The position numbers were made by a program, and so were the translations under genes. Below are positions 8,259 through 16,938 of a stretch of 64,000 bases of DNA, piece after piece. The notes beneath the pieces were generated by a model. It searched no databases, was not told where the DNA came from, and saw nothing but the letters and a program-made list of their open reading frames with translations. Positions within the stretch are counted from its first letter, which is position 1. Every line of letters starts with the position of its first letter. Source of the DNA: Actinoplanes flavus (GTDB taxonomy: Bacteria; Actinomycetota; Actinomycetes; Mycobacteriales; Micromonosporaceae); assembly GCF_017592555.1 (NCBI RefSeq), contig NZ_JAGFNS010000001.1:497071-561070 (forward strand), read 5' to 3'.

Positions 8259-9377
8259 ATGTCCGCCGAGCCACCCGTGCCCGAGGAGACGCCGCCCGTC
8301 GAGGAGCAGCCGCCGGTCGAGGAGCGGCCGCCCTTCGGCACGCCCGGTCCCCCGCTGAACCGGCGTAACCCCTTCCTGCTCGGCTTCCTCTTCGGGCTGG
8401 GCCTGATCCTGGCGTACTCGCTCTTCCTGGGCGTCCGGAACGCCGCCTCGATCCTGGTTCTGATCTTCATCGCGCTGTTCCTGGCGATCGGGCTGAACCC
8501 GGCGGTGACCCGGCTGCGCGGCTGGGGCCTGCCGCGCGGCGCGGCCGTGGCGGTCGTCGCGCTCAGTGTGGTGCTGCTGCTGGTCGGCGGGCTGGTGGCG
8601 CTGATCCCGCCGCTGGTCACCCAGACCACCGAGCTGGTCAACAACGCGCCCGAGGTGGTGGAGAGCCTGCGCCGCAGCCGGACGGTCAACGATCTGGTGC
8701 AGCGCTACGACATCGCGACCAAGGTGCAGGGCGCGGTGAACGCGGGGACGATCGGCAACGCCCTGGGCGGGGTGGTCGGCGGCGCCCGGCTGCTGTTCGG
8801 CACGATCTTCAACATCCTGACCGTGCTGGTGCTGACGATCTACTTCATGGCCGCCTTCGACCGGATCAAGGCGACCGGTTACCGCCTCGTGCCGGCCAGC
8901 CGCCGGGAGCGGGTCGCGCTGCTCACCGACGAGATCCTCAGCAAGGTGGGCGCCTACATGGTCGGGGCGCTGGCGATCGCCGTACTCGCCGGGGTGTGCA
9001 GTTTCGGGCTGGCGCTCACCCTCGGCCTGGCCTATCCGTTCGCGCTGGCCGTGGTGGTGGCGGTCTGCGACCTGATCCCGCAGATCGGCGCGACCCTCGG
9101 CGCCGTCGTGGTCAGCCTGGTCGGCTTCGCCGAATCGGTGACCGCCGGCATCGTCTGCATCGTGTTCTTCATCGTCTACCAGCAGGTGGAGAACTATCTG
9201 ATCTACCCGCGGGTGATGCGCCGGTCGGTCCGGGTGAGCGACGTCGCGGCGCTGGTGGCGGCCCTGGTCGGGGTGGGGCTCTTCGGCGTGGTGGGCGCCC
9301 TGGTCGCCATCCCGATGGTGGCCGCCATCCAGCTGATCATGCGCGAGGTGGCGATCCCCAGCCTCGAGGACCGCTAG
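8259..9377 (+). CDS. AI-2E/PerM-family membrane permease
   Basis: 372 aa. A Pro/Glu-rich cytoplasmic N-terminus (1-35) is followed by two to three hydrophobic segments (about 40-115), a soluble middle (about 120-185), and a C-terminal group of helices with conserved PerM features (GLALTLGLAYPFALAVVVAVCDLIPQIG is seen at about 250-275, and YLIYPRVMRRS further on). Members export small molecules or couple ions, but the substrate here is unknown. The leaderless ATG at 8259 is chosen over a TTG one codon earlier. Its 3' end overlaps the convergent hydrolase gene by 4 bases. Confidence 0.82.
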   Translation: MSAEPPVPEETPPVEEQPPVEERPPFGTPGPPLNRRNPFLLGFLFGLGLILAYSLFLGVRNAASILVLIFIALFLAIGLNPAVTRLRGWGLPRGAAVAVVALSVVLLLVGGLVALIPPLVTQTTELVNNAPEVVESLRRSRTVNDLVQRYDIATKVQGAVNAGTIGNALGGVVGGARLLFGTIFNILTVLVLTIYFMAAFDRIKATGYRLVPASRRERVALLTDEILSKVGAYMVGALAIAVLAGVCSFGLALTLGLAYPFALAVVVAVCDLIPQIGATLGAVVVSLVGFAESVTAGIVCIVFFIVYQQVENYLIYPRVMRRSVRVSDVAALVAALVGVGLFGVVGALVAIPMVAAIQLIMREVAIPSLEDR

Positions 9378-10150
9378 CCCTTCTCGAAGGCCGCGACCGT
9401 CCGGTCGGCGTAGGCGCTGGCGTCCCCGGTCTCCATCGGGCCGTCCCAGACCGACGGCAGCGGCGTCGGCACCTCCGGCGCCACCCGGCGGACGATCTCG
9501 TCGAGCACCTTCTCGGCGTCGCCGACCCACAGGTGCTTGGCGCCCGGGACCGGCAGCACCTCGGCCTGTGGGACGGCCGCGAACCGTTCGGCCGCCTCGG
9601 CCGGGCGCAGGTAGTCGTCGAACTCCGGGATCAGCGCGGTCAGCGGCTTGCCGTCGGCCGCCCAGGCCGCGAGATGCTCCGGCCGCGAGAAGCGCAGCGG
9701 CGGGGAGAGCAGGACCGCGCCGGCGATCGCCGGGTCCAGCCCGTACATCAGGGTCAGGTCGGTGCCGAAGGACCAGCCGACCAGCCAGATGTTCGGCAGG
9801 TCGGCGAACTCGGCGAACTCGATGGCGGCGGCCACGTCGTAGCGCTCGTCCACCGCCTGCGAGAACGCCCCGCCGCTGGTGCCCCGGACGCTGCTGGTGC
9901 CGCGGGTGTTGAAGCGCAGCACGGCGATCCCGGCCAGGGCGGGCAGCCGCCAGGCGGCCTTGCGGTAGACGTGACTGTCCATCATGCCGCCGTGGGTGGG
10001 CAGCGGGTGCAGGCAGACGAGGGTGGCCACCGGCTCGCGGTCGAGCGGCCGGGCCAGCTCACCGACGAGGGTGACGCCGTCGGCGGTGTGCAGCTCGATG
10101 TCCTCCCGGTGGGCCGGGAGGATCGAGTTGGCACGGATCTGGTTGCTCAT
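9374..10150 (-). CDS. alpha/beta hydrolase
   Basis: 258 aa. The fold is indicated by VATLVCLHPLPTHGGMMDS (oxyanion-hole region), LRFNTRGTSSV, the nucleophile elbow GWSFGTD (S127) and a late GAKHLWVG His motif. The short size and HPLPTHGG motif resemble small actinobacterial dienelactone-hydrolase-like or acyl-esterase proteins; the substrate is unknown. The ATG at 10150 is preferred, 7 bases after the upstream gene's stop; an in-frame ATG at 10168 would overlap that gene. Likely co-transcribed with it. Confidence 0.8.
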   Translation of the reverse strand: MSNQIRANSILPAHREDIELHTADGVTLVGELARPLDREPVATLVCLHPLPTHGGMMDSHVYRKAAWRLPALAGIAVLRFNTRGTSSVRGTSGGAFSQAVDERYDVAAAIEFAEFADLPNIWLVGWSFGTDLTLMYGLDPAIAGAVLLSPPLRFSRPEHLAAWAADGKPLTALIPEFDDYLRPAEAAERFAAVPQAEVLPVPGAKHLWVGDAEKVLDEIVRRVAPEVPTPLPSVWDGPMETGDASAYADRTVAAFEKG

Positions 10151-10157
10151 ACCGCGA

Positions 10158-10487
10158 TCATCGCCCATAGCGGGGAGCGCTGCGCGACCGCTCCACCCCG
10201 GGAGCGCGGCGGTCCCGGGCCCGCCAGCAGCCGGTGTGCCAGTGGCGGCGGTCGGTCAGGTCGCCACGCTCGTCGACCGGCCAGGCCACCACGTGCGCCA
10301 CGCCGGGCCGGATCTCCTGGACGCACCCCGGGCAGCGGTAGATCTTCACGGCCGCCGCACCGAACACGTTCCGCACCATGTAGTCACCGTCCTGCCACTG
10401 CTGGACGCGGTCCTCGGTGATGCCGGGACGGTCGGGACGCTCCTCGTCCGTCTTGGCGGAGCGGGGGCGGTTACGGCGGGGGCTCAC
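10158..10487 (-). CDS. small conserved actinobacterial zinc-ribbon-like protein
   Basis: 109 aa, beginning VSPRRNRPRSAK. The core has YRCPGCVQEIRPGVAHVVAWP and RRHWHTGCWRARDRR, a CPGC pair plus a His/Cys-rich second half that could bind one zinc. Homologues are widespread in actinobacteria, often mislabelled ATP/GTP-binding protein; no P-loop is visible here. The GTG at 10487 matches the family N-terminus and has TACGCT 7 bases upstream (leaderless). Function unknown. Confidence 0.75.
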   Translation of the reverse strand: MSPRRNRPRSAKTDEERPDRPGITEDRVQQWQDGDYMVRNVFGAAAVKIYRCPGCVQEIRPGVAHVVAWPVDERGDLTDRRHWHTGCWRARDRRAPGVERSRSAPRYGR

Positions 10488-10494
10488 AACCTCA

Positions 10495-10500
10495 AGCGTA
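10495..10500 (-). promoter_or_regulatory. -10 box of zinc-ribbon gene (leaderless)
   Basis: TACGCT on the minus strand, 7 bases before the GTG at 10487. It lies back-to-back with the aldehyde dehydrogenase promoter. Confidence 0.4.
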
Positions 10501-10504
10501 CGTA

Positions 10505-10534
10505 GTGACTCACTGGTAACAATCACCCTAGACT
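10505..10534 (+). promoter_or_regulatory. promoter of aldehyde dehydrogenase gene
   Basis: GTGACT (10505-10510), an 18-base spacer, TAGACT (10529-10534), then 7 bases to the ATG at 10542. One of the better -35/-10 pairs in the window; leaderless. Confidence 0.55.
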
Positions 10535-10541
10535 CGCGGAC

Positions 10542-12035
10542 ATGACGGCGACTCACGTTCCCGGCCTGCCAGTGATCGAGGACGGCCGGCTGATCTCGAC
10601 GAACCCGGCCACCGGTGAGGAGGCCGGCCGCGTACCGGTCGCCGACGAGACGGCGGTGCGCGCGGCCGTCGGGCGCGCCCGGGAGGCCGCCCTGTGGTGG
10701 CAGGGCCTCGGTTTCGCGGGCCGCCGGACCCGGCTGCTGCGCTGGCGTTCACTGATCGTGCAGCGGATCGAGGAGCTGGCCGAACTCACCCACCGGGAGT
10801 CCGGCAAGCCGGTCACCGACGGGCTGATCGAGGCCACCGCCGCCGTCGAGCACCTGGACTGGGCGGCCCGCAACGCCAAGCGGGTGCTCGGGCCGCGCCG
10901 CGTCCGGACCCGGCTGCTGGTCGCCGAGCACTCCGGCCACCTGGAGTACCAGCCGTACGGCGTGGTCGGCGTGATCGGCCCGTGGAACTACCCGATCGTG
11001 ACCCCGATCGGCCCGATCAGCGGCGCGCTGGCGGCCGGCAACGCGATCGTCTTCAAGCCGAGCGAGTACACGCCGGTGGTCGGGCAGTGGCTGGCCGACT
11101 CGTTCGCCGAGGTGGTGCCGGAGCACCCGGTGCTCCAGGTGGTGCACGGGCTCGGCGACGTCGGCGGCGCGCTGTGCCGGTCCGGGGTGGCCAAGATCTC
11201 CTTCACCGGCTCGACCGCCACCGCCAAGAAGGTGATGGCCGCCTGCGCCGAGAACCTGGTGCCGGTGGTGCTCGAGGCCGGCGGCAAGGACGCGCTGATC
11301 GTCGACGCCGACGCGGACGTGGAGGCGGCCGCCGAGGCCGCCGTCTGGGGCGCCATGACCAACGCCGGGCAGACCTGCATCGGCATCGAGCGGGTCTACG
11401 CCGTCGAGCCGGTCTACGACCGCTTCGTGGACGCCGTCGTGGCGAAGGCCGGCAAGCTGCGCACCGGCGAGGAGATCGGCCCGATCACCATGCCGAAGCA
11501 GCTCGACATCATCCGCGACCACATCGAGGACGCGCTGGCCAAGGGCGGCCGGGCGGTGCTCGGCGGCGCGGAGGCGGTGCAGGCGCCGTACGTCTCCCCC
11601 ACCGTGCTGGTGGACGTGCCCGAGGACTCGTCGGAGATCCGTGAGGAGACGTTCGGCCCGACGCTCACCATCACCCGGGTGCGGGACGCCGACGAGGCCG
11701 TCACGAAGGCCAACGACACCCCGTACGGGCTGGGCGGCTCCGTCTTCGGGAAGAAGAACGCGATCCGGATCGCCCGCCGGCTGCGCTCCGGCATGGTCGC
11801 CGTGAACGGGACGCTCACCTTCGTCGGCATGGGCAACCTGCCGTTCGGCGGGGTCGGCGAGTCCGGCTTCGGGCGCATCCACGGCGACGACGGGCTGCGC
11901 GAGTTCGCCCGGGCCAAGGCGATCACCGTACGGCGTGGCCCGTCCCTGCTCCCGGCGATGACCTTCGAGCGCACCCCGGCCCAGGTGAAGCAGATCGTGA
12001 AGGCTCTGCGCCTGCTCTATGGTCGCAAGCCTTAG
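10542..12035 (+). CDS. NAD(P)+-dependent aldehyde dehydrogenase
   Basis: 497 aa. Family marks: cofactor region GPWNYPIVTPIGPISGAL and FKPSEYTP, SFTGSTATAKKVM, general base E245 in LEAGGKDALIV, nucleophile C279 in NAGQTCIGIERVY, and ETFGPTLTI. It oxidises an aldehyde to its acid or acyl product in the cytosol; similarity to succinate-semialdehyde-type enzymes is possible, but the substrate is not resolvable by eye. Leaderless start at 10542. The stop codon lies inside the first copy of a 10-base direct repeat whose second copy supplies the -10 box of the next gene. Confidence 0.9.
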   Translation: MTATHVPGLPVIEDGRLISTNPATGEEAGRVPVADETAVRAAVGRAREAALWWQGLGFAGRRTRLLRWRSLIVQRIEELAELTHRESGKPVTDGLIEATAAVEHLDWAARNAKRVLGPRRVRTRLLVAEHSGHLEYQPYGVVGVIGPWNYPIVTPIGPISGALAAGNAIVFKPSEYTPVVGQWLADSFAEVVPEHPVLQVVHGLGDVGGALCRSGVAKISFTGSTATAKKVMAACAENLVPVVLEAGGKDALIVDADADVEAAAEAAVWGAMTNAGQTCIGIERVYAVEPVYDRFVDAVVAKAGKLRTGEEIGPITMPKQLDIIRDHIEDALAKGGRAVLGGAEAVQAPYVSPTVLVDVPEDSSEIREETFGPTLTITRVRDADEAVTKANDTPYGLGGSVFGKKNAIRIARRLRSGMVAVNGTLTFVGMGNLPFGGVGESGFGRIHGDDGLREFARAKAITVRRGPSLLPAMTFERTPAQVKQIVKALRLLYGRKP

Positions 12036-12050
12036 CACGGAAGCCTTAGC
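12027..12050. repeat. short direct repeat AAGCCTTAGC x2
   Basis: Identical 10-base copies at 12027-12036 and 12041-12050. The first contains the aldehyde dehydrogenase stop codon; the second contributes TAGC to the -10 box (TAGCCT, 12047-12052) lying 7 bases before the GTG start of the ABC gene. Confidence 0.7.
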
Positions 12051-12059
12051 CTCGAAGGG

Positions 12060-12692
12060 GTGGCCGATCATCCCGCAGTCGAAGTCAGTGATCTGAATGT
12101 CAGCTACGGCTCGACGCCGGTGCTGGTGGATGTGGGGCTCACCGTCCCGGCCGGCGCCGGCGTCTGCGTCACCGGCGAGAACGGCATCGGCAAGTCCACT
12201 CTGCTGCGCTGTGTAAGCAGCCTCCAGCGCCCGGACTCGGGCGTGATCCGGGTGTTCGGCGGCGAGCCGGGCGACCGTCCCGACTTCTGGCGGGCGGTCG
12301 CCACCACGGTCGAGCCGCCCACCTGGTACCCCGGCCTGACCGCCCACGAGCACGCCGAGCTGGTCTGCCGGGCGCACGGACAGGACCCGGGCGAGGCGGG
12401 CATCGACGAGGCGCTGGAGCGGTTCGGGCTGGCCGGGCACGCCGACGCCATCCCGCCGTCGCTCTCCTCCGGCCAGAAGCAGCGGCTCACCCTGGCGCTG
12501 GTCCTGCTGCGCCCGAGCGCGCTGCTCATCCTGGACGAGCCGGAGCAGCGCCTGGACCCGGAGGGCCGGGCCATGGTCGCCGGCATGCTGGCCGACTATC
12601 TGGCCGGCGGCGGTTCACTGCTGCTGGCCAGCCACGACGACAAGTTCGCGGTCGCCGCGGGCGCCGAGATCGTCTCGATGGACATGCTGTGA
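12060..12692 (+). CDS. ABC transporter ATP-binding protein
   Basis: 210 aa, a single nucleotide-binding domain: Walker A GENGIGKST (about 40-48), Q-loop region, signature LSSGQKQR, Walker B LLILDEPEQRLD and switch ASHDD. Its short size and direct overlap with a polytopic membrane protein gene indicate a two-component ABC exporter or membrane-remodelling pair. The GTG start at 12060 has TAGCCT 7 bases upstream. The GTGA at its end overlaps the start of the next gene, so the two are translationally coupled. Confidence 0.9.
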   Translation: MADHPAVEVSDLNVSYGSTPVLVDVGLTVPAGAGVCVTGENGIGKSTLLRCVSSLQRPDSGVIRVFGGEPGDRPDFWRAVATTVEPPTWYPGLTAHEHAELVCRAHGQDPGEAGIDEALERFGLAGHADAIPPSLSSGQKQRLTLALVLLRPSALLILDEPEQRLDPEGRAMVAGMLADYLAGGGSLLLASHDDKFAVAAGAEIVSMDML

Positions 12693-14173
12693 CCGTCGTC
12701 GAGCTGCGGCCGGTGCGCCGCTGGATCCGCCGTACCCAGTCCGCGCACCGGGATCGCGGCGAGACCGCCACCACGGCGTACGTCGTCGTCTTCTCGATCC
12801 TGGTGCTGGCCGCCATGGCCCAGGAGACGCTGGCCGCGGTCTTCCGCCCGCTGGTCCCGGATCTGACCGGCTCCGGGGCGCTGGCCTGGGCCGCCGTCTG
12901 CGCCGGCCTGCTCTTCGCCACGCTGCGCCGGCTGGGCCCGGTCACGGTCAGCCGCCCGGCCGCCTACTTCCTGCTCACCGCGCCGGTGAGCCGCCGCCGC
13001 CTGCTCTCGCCCACGCTGACCGTCGCGACCTTCGGCGCGGCTCTGGCGGGCGCCGCCGCGGCGCTCGGCATCCTCGGGCACGCCGCGTCCACCGGCTCGA
13101 TCGTCCTGGTGGCGACCGGCGCCGTCGTGGGCGTGCTGCTCGCGGTGGCCGCCGCGACCGCGCAGGCGCGGCCCCGGGCGTCCCGGATCGCCGACGCGGT
13201 CGGGCGGGTGGCGATCGCCGCCGGGCTGGCCGTGCTGGTCGCCGAGGAGGCCGGGTGGACGCCGCCCACTCCGGGCGGGTGGCCGCCGGCCGTCGTCGTG
13301 GTCCCGCTCACCGGGCTGCTCGCGCTGGTCGCCGCCGCCGGCTTCCTTCTGGCTGTACGGGACCTCGCGCGCACCCCGAACGACGAGATCCTGGATTCGG
13401 CGAAGACGGCGGGCACCCTGGCCGACTCGGTGTACGGCGTGGAGCCGTCCTTCCTGGCCGACATGCTGGAGCGCCGCTACTGGGCACACCGTCGCCTGCG
13501 GTCCACCCGGCTGTCCCGCCGGCTGCCGCCGCTGACCGCCCAGGACCTGCTGTTGGCCCGCCGCCGGGTGCCGCGGCTGCTCTGGGCGGCGGCCGCCACC
13601 ACGCTGCCGCTGCTGCTGTCCGGCGCCCCGCCGTGGCTGCTGGCCGGCACGCTGCTGATCGGCACGATGCTGGTGGCCCGCACCACGACGGCCGCCGTGA
13701 AGACCGACGCCACCAACCCGGTTCTGCTGCGCCTGCTGGGCCTGACCTCACGCCGGGCGCTGTGGCAACGGCTGTGGGTGCCGGCCGCGCTGGGCACGAT
13801 CTGGGCCACCGTGGCGCTGGGCCTGCTCCAGGTGACCGGGGCGCTCCCGCCCGGCCCGTGGTGGCCGCTGGGCCTGGCGCTGGGCCCGATCGGTGCGGTG
13901 GCCGGTCTGCGGGCGGCCCGGGCCGGTCTGGTGCGCAACGACCTGCTGCCGGTGGAGACGCCGATGGGCTCGGTCCCGACCGGCCCGGTGCTGCACGCCT
14001 TCGCGGGCCTGGATCTGCTGCTCCTGGCCCTGCCCACGGTGGTCGCCCTGGCGACGGCCGCCCCGGCGACCGTGAGCCTGCTGATCCTCCAGCTGGGCCT
14101 GGGATACCTGGGCGTACACGCCTACCTGACCTTCACCACCTCACCGGACCGGGTCGAGCTGGCGGCCCGCTGA
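12689..14173 (+). CDS. polytopic membrane protein, partner of the ABC ATPase
   Basis: 494 aa with about ten to twelve hydrophobic segments in two groups (about 28-240 and 295-490), separated by a cytoplasmic Arg-rich linker (SVYGVEPSFLADMLERRYW, HRRLRSTRLSRRL). No recognised transporter motif. It looks like the Micromonosporaceae ABC-associated family annotated DUF6297, an assignment made from memory. The GTG start lies in the GTGA overlap with the ATPase stop, so it is the permease candidate of that pair. Substrate unknown. Confidence 0.75.
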   Translation: MTVVELRPVRRWIRRTQSAHRDRGETATTAYVVVFSILVLAAMAQETLAAVFRPLVPDLTGSGALAWAAVCAGLLFATLRRLGPVTVSRPAAYFLLTAPVSRRRLLSPTLTVATFGAALAGAAAALGILGHAASTGSIVLVATGAVVGVLLAVAAATAQARPRASRIADAVGRVAIAAGLAVLVAEEAGWTPPTPGGWPPAVVVVPLTGLLALVAAAGFLLAVRDLARTPNDEILDSAKTAGTLADSVYGVEPSFLADMLERRYWAHRRLRSTRLSRRLPPLTAQDLLLARRRVPRLLWAAAATTLPLLLSGAPPWLLAGTLLIGTMLVARTTTAAVKTDATNPVLLRLLGLTSRRALWQRLWVPAALGTIWATVALGLLQVTGALPPGPWWPLGLALGPIGAVAGLRAARAGLVRNDLLPVETPMGSVPTGPVLHAFAGLDLLLLALPTVVALATAAPATVSLLILQLGLGYLGVHAYLTFTTSPDRVELAAR

Positions 14174-14181
14174 CCTCGGCC

Positions 14182-14841
14182 TCAGAAGAGGGTGAGCTCG
14201 TCGCGCTTCATGCCGCGCAGGGCGTCGTAGTCGACGACGACGCAGCGGATGCCCCGGTCGGTGGCCAGCACCCGGGCCTGTGGCTTGATCTCCTGGGCCG
14301 CGAAGATGCCCTTGACCGGGGCGAGCAGCGGATCCCGGTTCATCAGCTCGAGGTAGCGGGTGAGCTGCTCCACCCCGTCGATCTCCCCGCGCCGCTTGAC
14401 CTCGACCGCCACCGATCCGCCGTCGGCGTCCTTGCACAGCAGGTCGACCGGCCCGATGGCGGTCATGAACTCCCGGCGGACCAGGGTGAAGCCCTCGCCG
14501 AACGTCTCCGGGTGCTTGGCCAGCAGCTCCTGGAGGTGGGCCTCGACGCCGTCCTTCTGGAGACCGGGGTCGACGCCCAGCTCGTACGAATAATCCTGGA
14601 AGACCTCCTCCAGGGTGATCCGCAGCTCCTCGCCGGCCTTGTTCACCACCTTCCAGACGCCCGGCGCCTCCTGCAGCTTGCAGGGCGGGCTCATCCAGTT
14701 GAGCGGCTTGTAGGCACGGTCGTCGGCGTGGATCGACACCGACCCGTCGGCCTTGACCATCAGCAGCCGCACCGCCGGGGGCAGATGGGCGGAGAGACGG
14801 CCGACATAGTCCACGGAGCACTTCGCGATGACCAGACGCAC
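14182..14841 (-). CDS. nucS: mismatch-specific endonuclease NucS/EndoMS
   Basis: 219 aa. The start [16 protein letters not shown] and [14 protein letters not shown] are family signatures. The C-terminal RecB-like nuclease domain has [24 protein letters not shown] and Q-motif residues giving the catalytic D, E and K. The protein ends DELTLF, resembling a sliding-clamp binding tail. NucS cuts both strands at mismatches and replaces MutS/MutL repair in most actinobacteria. The GTG at 14841 matches the family N-terminus and has TACCGT 6 bases upstream, so it is preferred to the longer frame from 14949. Confidence 0.93.
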   Translation of the reverse strand: MRLVIAKCSVDYVGRLSAHLPPAVRLLMVKADGSVSIHADDRAYKPLNWMSPPCKLQEAPGVWKVVNKAGEELRITLEEVFQDYSYELGVDPGLQKDGVEAHLQELLAKHPETFGEGFTLVRREFMTAIGPVDLLCKDADGGSVAVEVKRRGEIDGVEQLTRYLELMNRDPLLAPVKGIFAAQEIKPQARVLATDRGIRCVVVDYDALRGMKRDELTLF

Positions 14842-14847
14842 CCAGCG

Positions 14848-14853
14848 ACGGTA
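14848..14853 (-). promoter_or_regulatory. -10 box of nucS (leaderless)
   Basis: TACCGT on the minus strand, 6 bases before the GTG at 14841. Confidence 0.45.
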
Positions 14854-14912
14854 CCTGACGGCGTACCGGCGCCCGGCGGGCGGCACGAGCGCGCCGATGC
14901 CATGCTGGAATC

Positions 14913-15533
14913 GTGCTCGAAGCATTGACCGGTACCGGTCTGGCCGCATCGGCCGGCCTGAACGCCTACATCCCCCTGCTCACCATGGGCCTGCTGGCCC
15001 GTTACACCGATGCCATCGAGCTGCCGTCCGGTTGGGCCTGGGTGTCCAACGGCTGGACCCTGACGATCCTGGCGCTCCTGCTGGCCGTCGAGGTGGTCGC
15101 GGACAAGGTGCCGGTGGTCGATCACGTCAACGACGTGGTGCAGACGTTCGTCCGGCCGACCGCCGGTGGTCTGGCGTTCGGGGCCGGCTCGTCCTCGGAG
15201 ACGGTGACCGTCGCCGACCCGGGCGCGTTCTTCGGCTCGAACCAGTGGGTGCCCATCGCGGCGGGTGTGCTGATCGCGCTCTGTGTCCACGGTGTGAAAT
15301 CGGCGTCCCGGCCCGTGGTCAATGCGACGACCGGCGGGCTCGGCGCCCCGGTCGCCAGCACGGCCGAGGACATCGGCAGCGTCGTCATGTCGGTGCTGGC
15401 CATCGTGCTTCCGGTGCTCGTGCTGGGCGTTCTCGGGGTGCTGGTCTGGGCGGCGGTGTGGGTGGTGCGCCGGCGTCGCCGCCGCAAGCGTGAGCGGATC
15501 GGGAGTGTCGAGACCCGTCACCTGTTTGGTTGA
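14913..15533 (+). CDS. DUF4126-family membrane protein
   Basis: 206 aa with about five hydrophobic segments; the start [20 protein letters not shown] is typical of DUF4126 proteins, and a basic tail ([13 protein letters not shown]) marks a cytoplasmic end. Function unknown. The GTG start at 14913 has CATGCT 6 bases upstream and a weak GGAA. Its stop TGA overlaps the TTG start of the next gene, so the downstream cassette may be coupled to it. Confidence 0.8.
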   Translation: MLEALTGTGLAASAGLNAYIPLLTMGLLARYTDAIELPSGWAWVSNGWTLTILALLLAVEVVADKVPVVDHVNDVVQTFVRPTAGGLAFGAGSSSETVTVADPGAFFGSNQWVPIAAGVLIALCVHGVKSASRPVVNATTGGLGAPVASTAEDIGSVVMSVLAIVLPVLVLGVLGVLVWAAVWVVRRRRRRKRERIGSVETRHLFG

Positions 15534-16873
15534 CTTCTCGGGTGCCCGCGATCGCCGTACCCGCCTTCGCCCTCGCCTGGTGGTTCGCCTGTTACCTGAT
15601 CGGCCGTGATCCGGAGCGGGCGAGCCTGCGCTGGCAGGCGACGGCCCTCGTGTCGTACGCCCTCGGGGTGGCCGCCTGGACGCTGGCCCCCGCCTCCGAT
15701 CCCGCCGAGATCCTGCTCTGCATCCCGGCGCTGTGCTGGGCCGGCGCGGTGGTGGCGCTGCTGCCGCTCACCCCGGCCGAGCGCCGCCCGGTGGACCGTG
15801 GCGCGCTGGCCCTCGGCGCCGCGTTCCTGTTGATGATCGTCTTCCTGCCGCAGGCGGGCCGCCTCGTGGTGCTGGCCCCGCTGGTCGGTGGGCTGACCCT
15901 GCTGTGGCGGCTGCGCGCCCAGGTGGCGCCGCGGATGATCCCGCTCGCGCTGACCGTGATGGCGGTGCTCTGCACGGCCGCGCTGGGGCTGCTGCTGTTC
16001 ACCGCCGGGGGCGCCCGCGCCGCGATCGCCGCCCTGGGCCTGGACCTGCTGGTGGTCGGTTACCTGGTGGCGGTGTCCCACGCGGCCGAGGCCGGTGAGC
16101 GGCTGCGGCCCGATCTGCGCCGGGCGATCGTCGCCGGGCTGGCCGTGCTGGTGCTGGCCGGGATCCCGGCGGCGGCCACCATGTTCCTGGTCCCGGAGCA
16201 CGACGGGGTGGCCGCGCTCCAGTTCCTGGTGCTGGCGGCCGGCGCCACCCTGGCCGGGCTGGGCGCTCAGGTGCGCCGGCTGCTGGACCGGCTGGCGCTG
16301 GCCGGCGAGGACCGGCTGCGCTCGGACCGGGCGGCCCTGTTCCTGAACGCGGACGCGCTGCTGCGCCGCCGTGAGCGCCGGCGGCTGCACACCGTCGGCG
16401 AGACCGAGTTCCTGCGGATGACCCGGCGGGCGCTCACCGACTTCGGCGACCTGAACCGGCTGGCCCGCAGCCCGCTGACCGATCTGCCGTCGGTGGAGCG
16501 GCGGCTGGCCGGGCGGGAGGACCAGCCCCGGGCGCGCGCCCGGGAGTTGCGGGCGGTGCTGCGGGAGTGCGTCTCGGCGCTGCGCCCGCCGGGCCCGTTC
16601 GGCACCACCGACGACTGGCGGTACTACAACGTTCTCCAGTTCTGCTGCGTGCTGGGGCTGAACCCGTACGCCCGGCGGCCGAAGACCGACGGGATGAGCC
16701 GGGAGGCGCGGCTGGCCGTCGACTGGTTCCGGCGGTACGTCCCGGAGGCGGTCACCAAGCAGTGGGTCCGGGAGGCCGCGATGATCGTGGCCGAACGGCT
16801 GTGGACCGAGGTGGCGGTCCGGCAGCCGGCGCTGCCCGCCACGCCGGACCAGATCACGACACGCAACCGGTAA
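15530..16873 (+). CDS. polytopic membrane protein of unknown function (FtsK-like cassette gene 1)
   Basis: 447 aa. Not recognised. About eight to nine hydrophobic segments occupy residues 1-250; a soluble Arg-rich C-terminus follows with RRALTDFGDLNRLARSPLT, ERRLAGREDQPRARARELR and DDWRYYNVLQFCCVLGLNPY. The start is either TTG at 15530 (TTGA overlap with the previous stop) or GTG at 15542. It precedes an FtsK/EccC-like ATPase by 57 bases on the same strand, suggesting a membrane anchor or channel partner, which is inference from position only. Confidence 0.65.
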   Translation: MTSRVPAIAVPAFALAWWFACYLIGRDPERASLRWQATALVSYALGVAAWTLAPASDPAEILLCIPALCWAGAVVALLPLTPAERRPVDRGALALGAAFLLMIVFLPQAGRLVVLAPLVGGLTLLWRLRAQVAPRMIPLALTVMAVLCTAALGLLLFTAGGARAAIAALGLDLLVVGYLVAVSHAAEAGERLRPDLRRAIVAGLAVLVLAGIPAAATMFLVPEHDGVAALQFLVLAAGATLAGLGAQVRRLLDRLALAGEDRLRSDRAALFLNADALLRRRERRRLHTVGETEFLRMTRRALTDFGDLNRLARSPLTDLPSVERRLAGREDQPRARARELRAVLRECVSALRPPGPFGTTDDWRYYNVLQFCCVLGLNPYARRPKTDGMSREARLAVDWFRRYVPEAVTKQWVREAAMIVAERLWTEVAVRQPALPATPDQITTRNR

Positions 16874-16897
16874 GCGGATAAATGCCGTAAAGATGGC

Positions 16898-16938
16898 TAA
16901 AATCGCCCACCATGGACGCCGGGGTAACGCGTGGGTAG
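16898..16938 (+). promoter_or_regulatory. candidate leaderless micro-ORF upstream of the FtsK-like gene
   Basis: TAAAAT at 16898-16903 lies 8 bases before an ATG at 16912 that opens an 8-codon frame (MDAGVTRG, stop 16936-16938). This frame overlaps the GTG start at 16931 of the ATPase gene in another register. Translation of the micro-ORF followed by reinitiation is possible; it may also be chance. Confidence 0.3.

Noticed and set aside
6678..9530. 950-codon open frame on the minus strand opposite the second coiled-coil gene and the permease
   Set aside because: Leu/Gly/Arg-rich artefact opposite well-supported genes and crossing their intergenic terminator.
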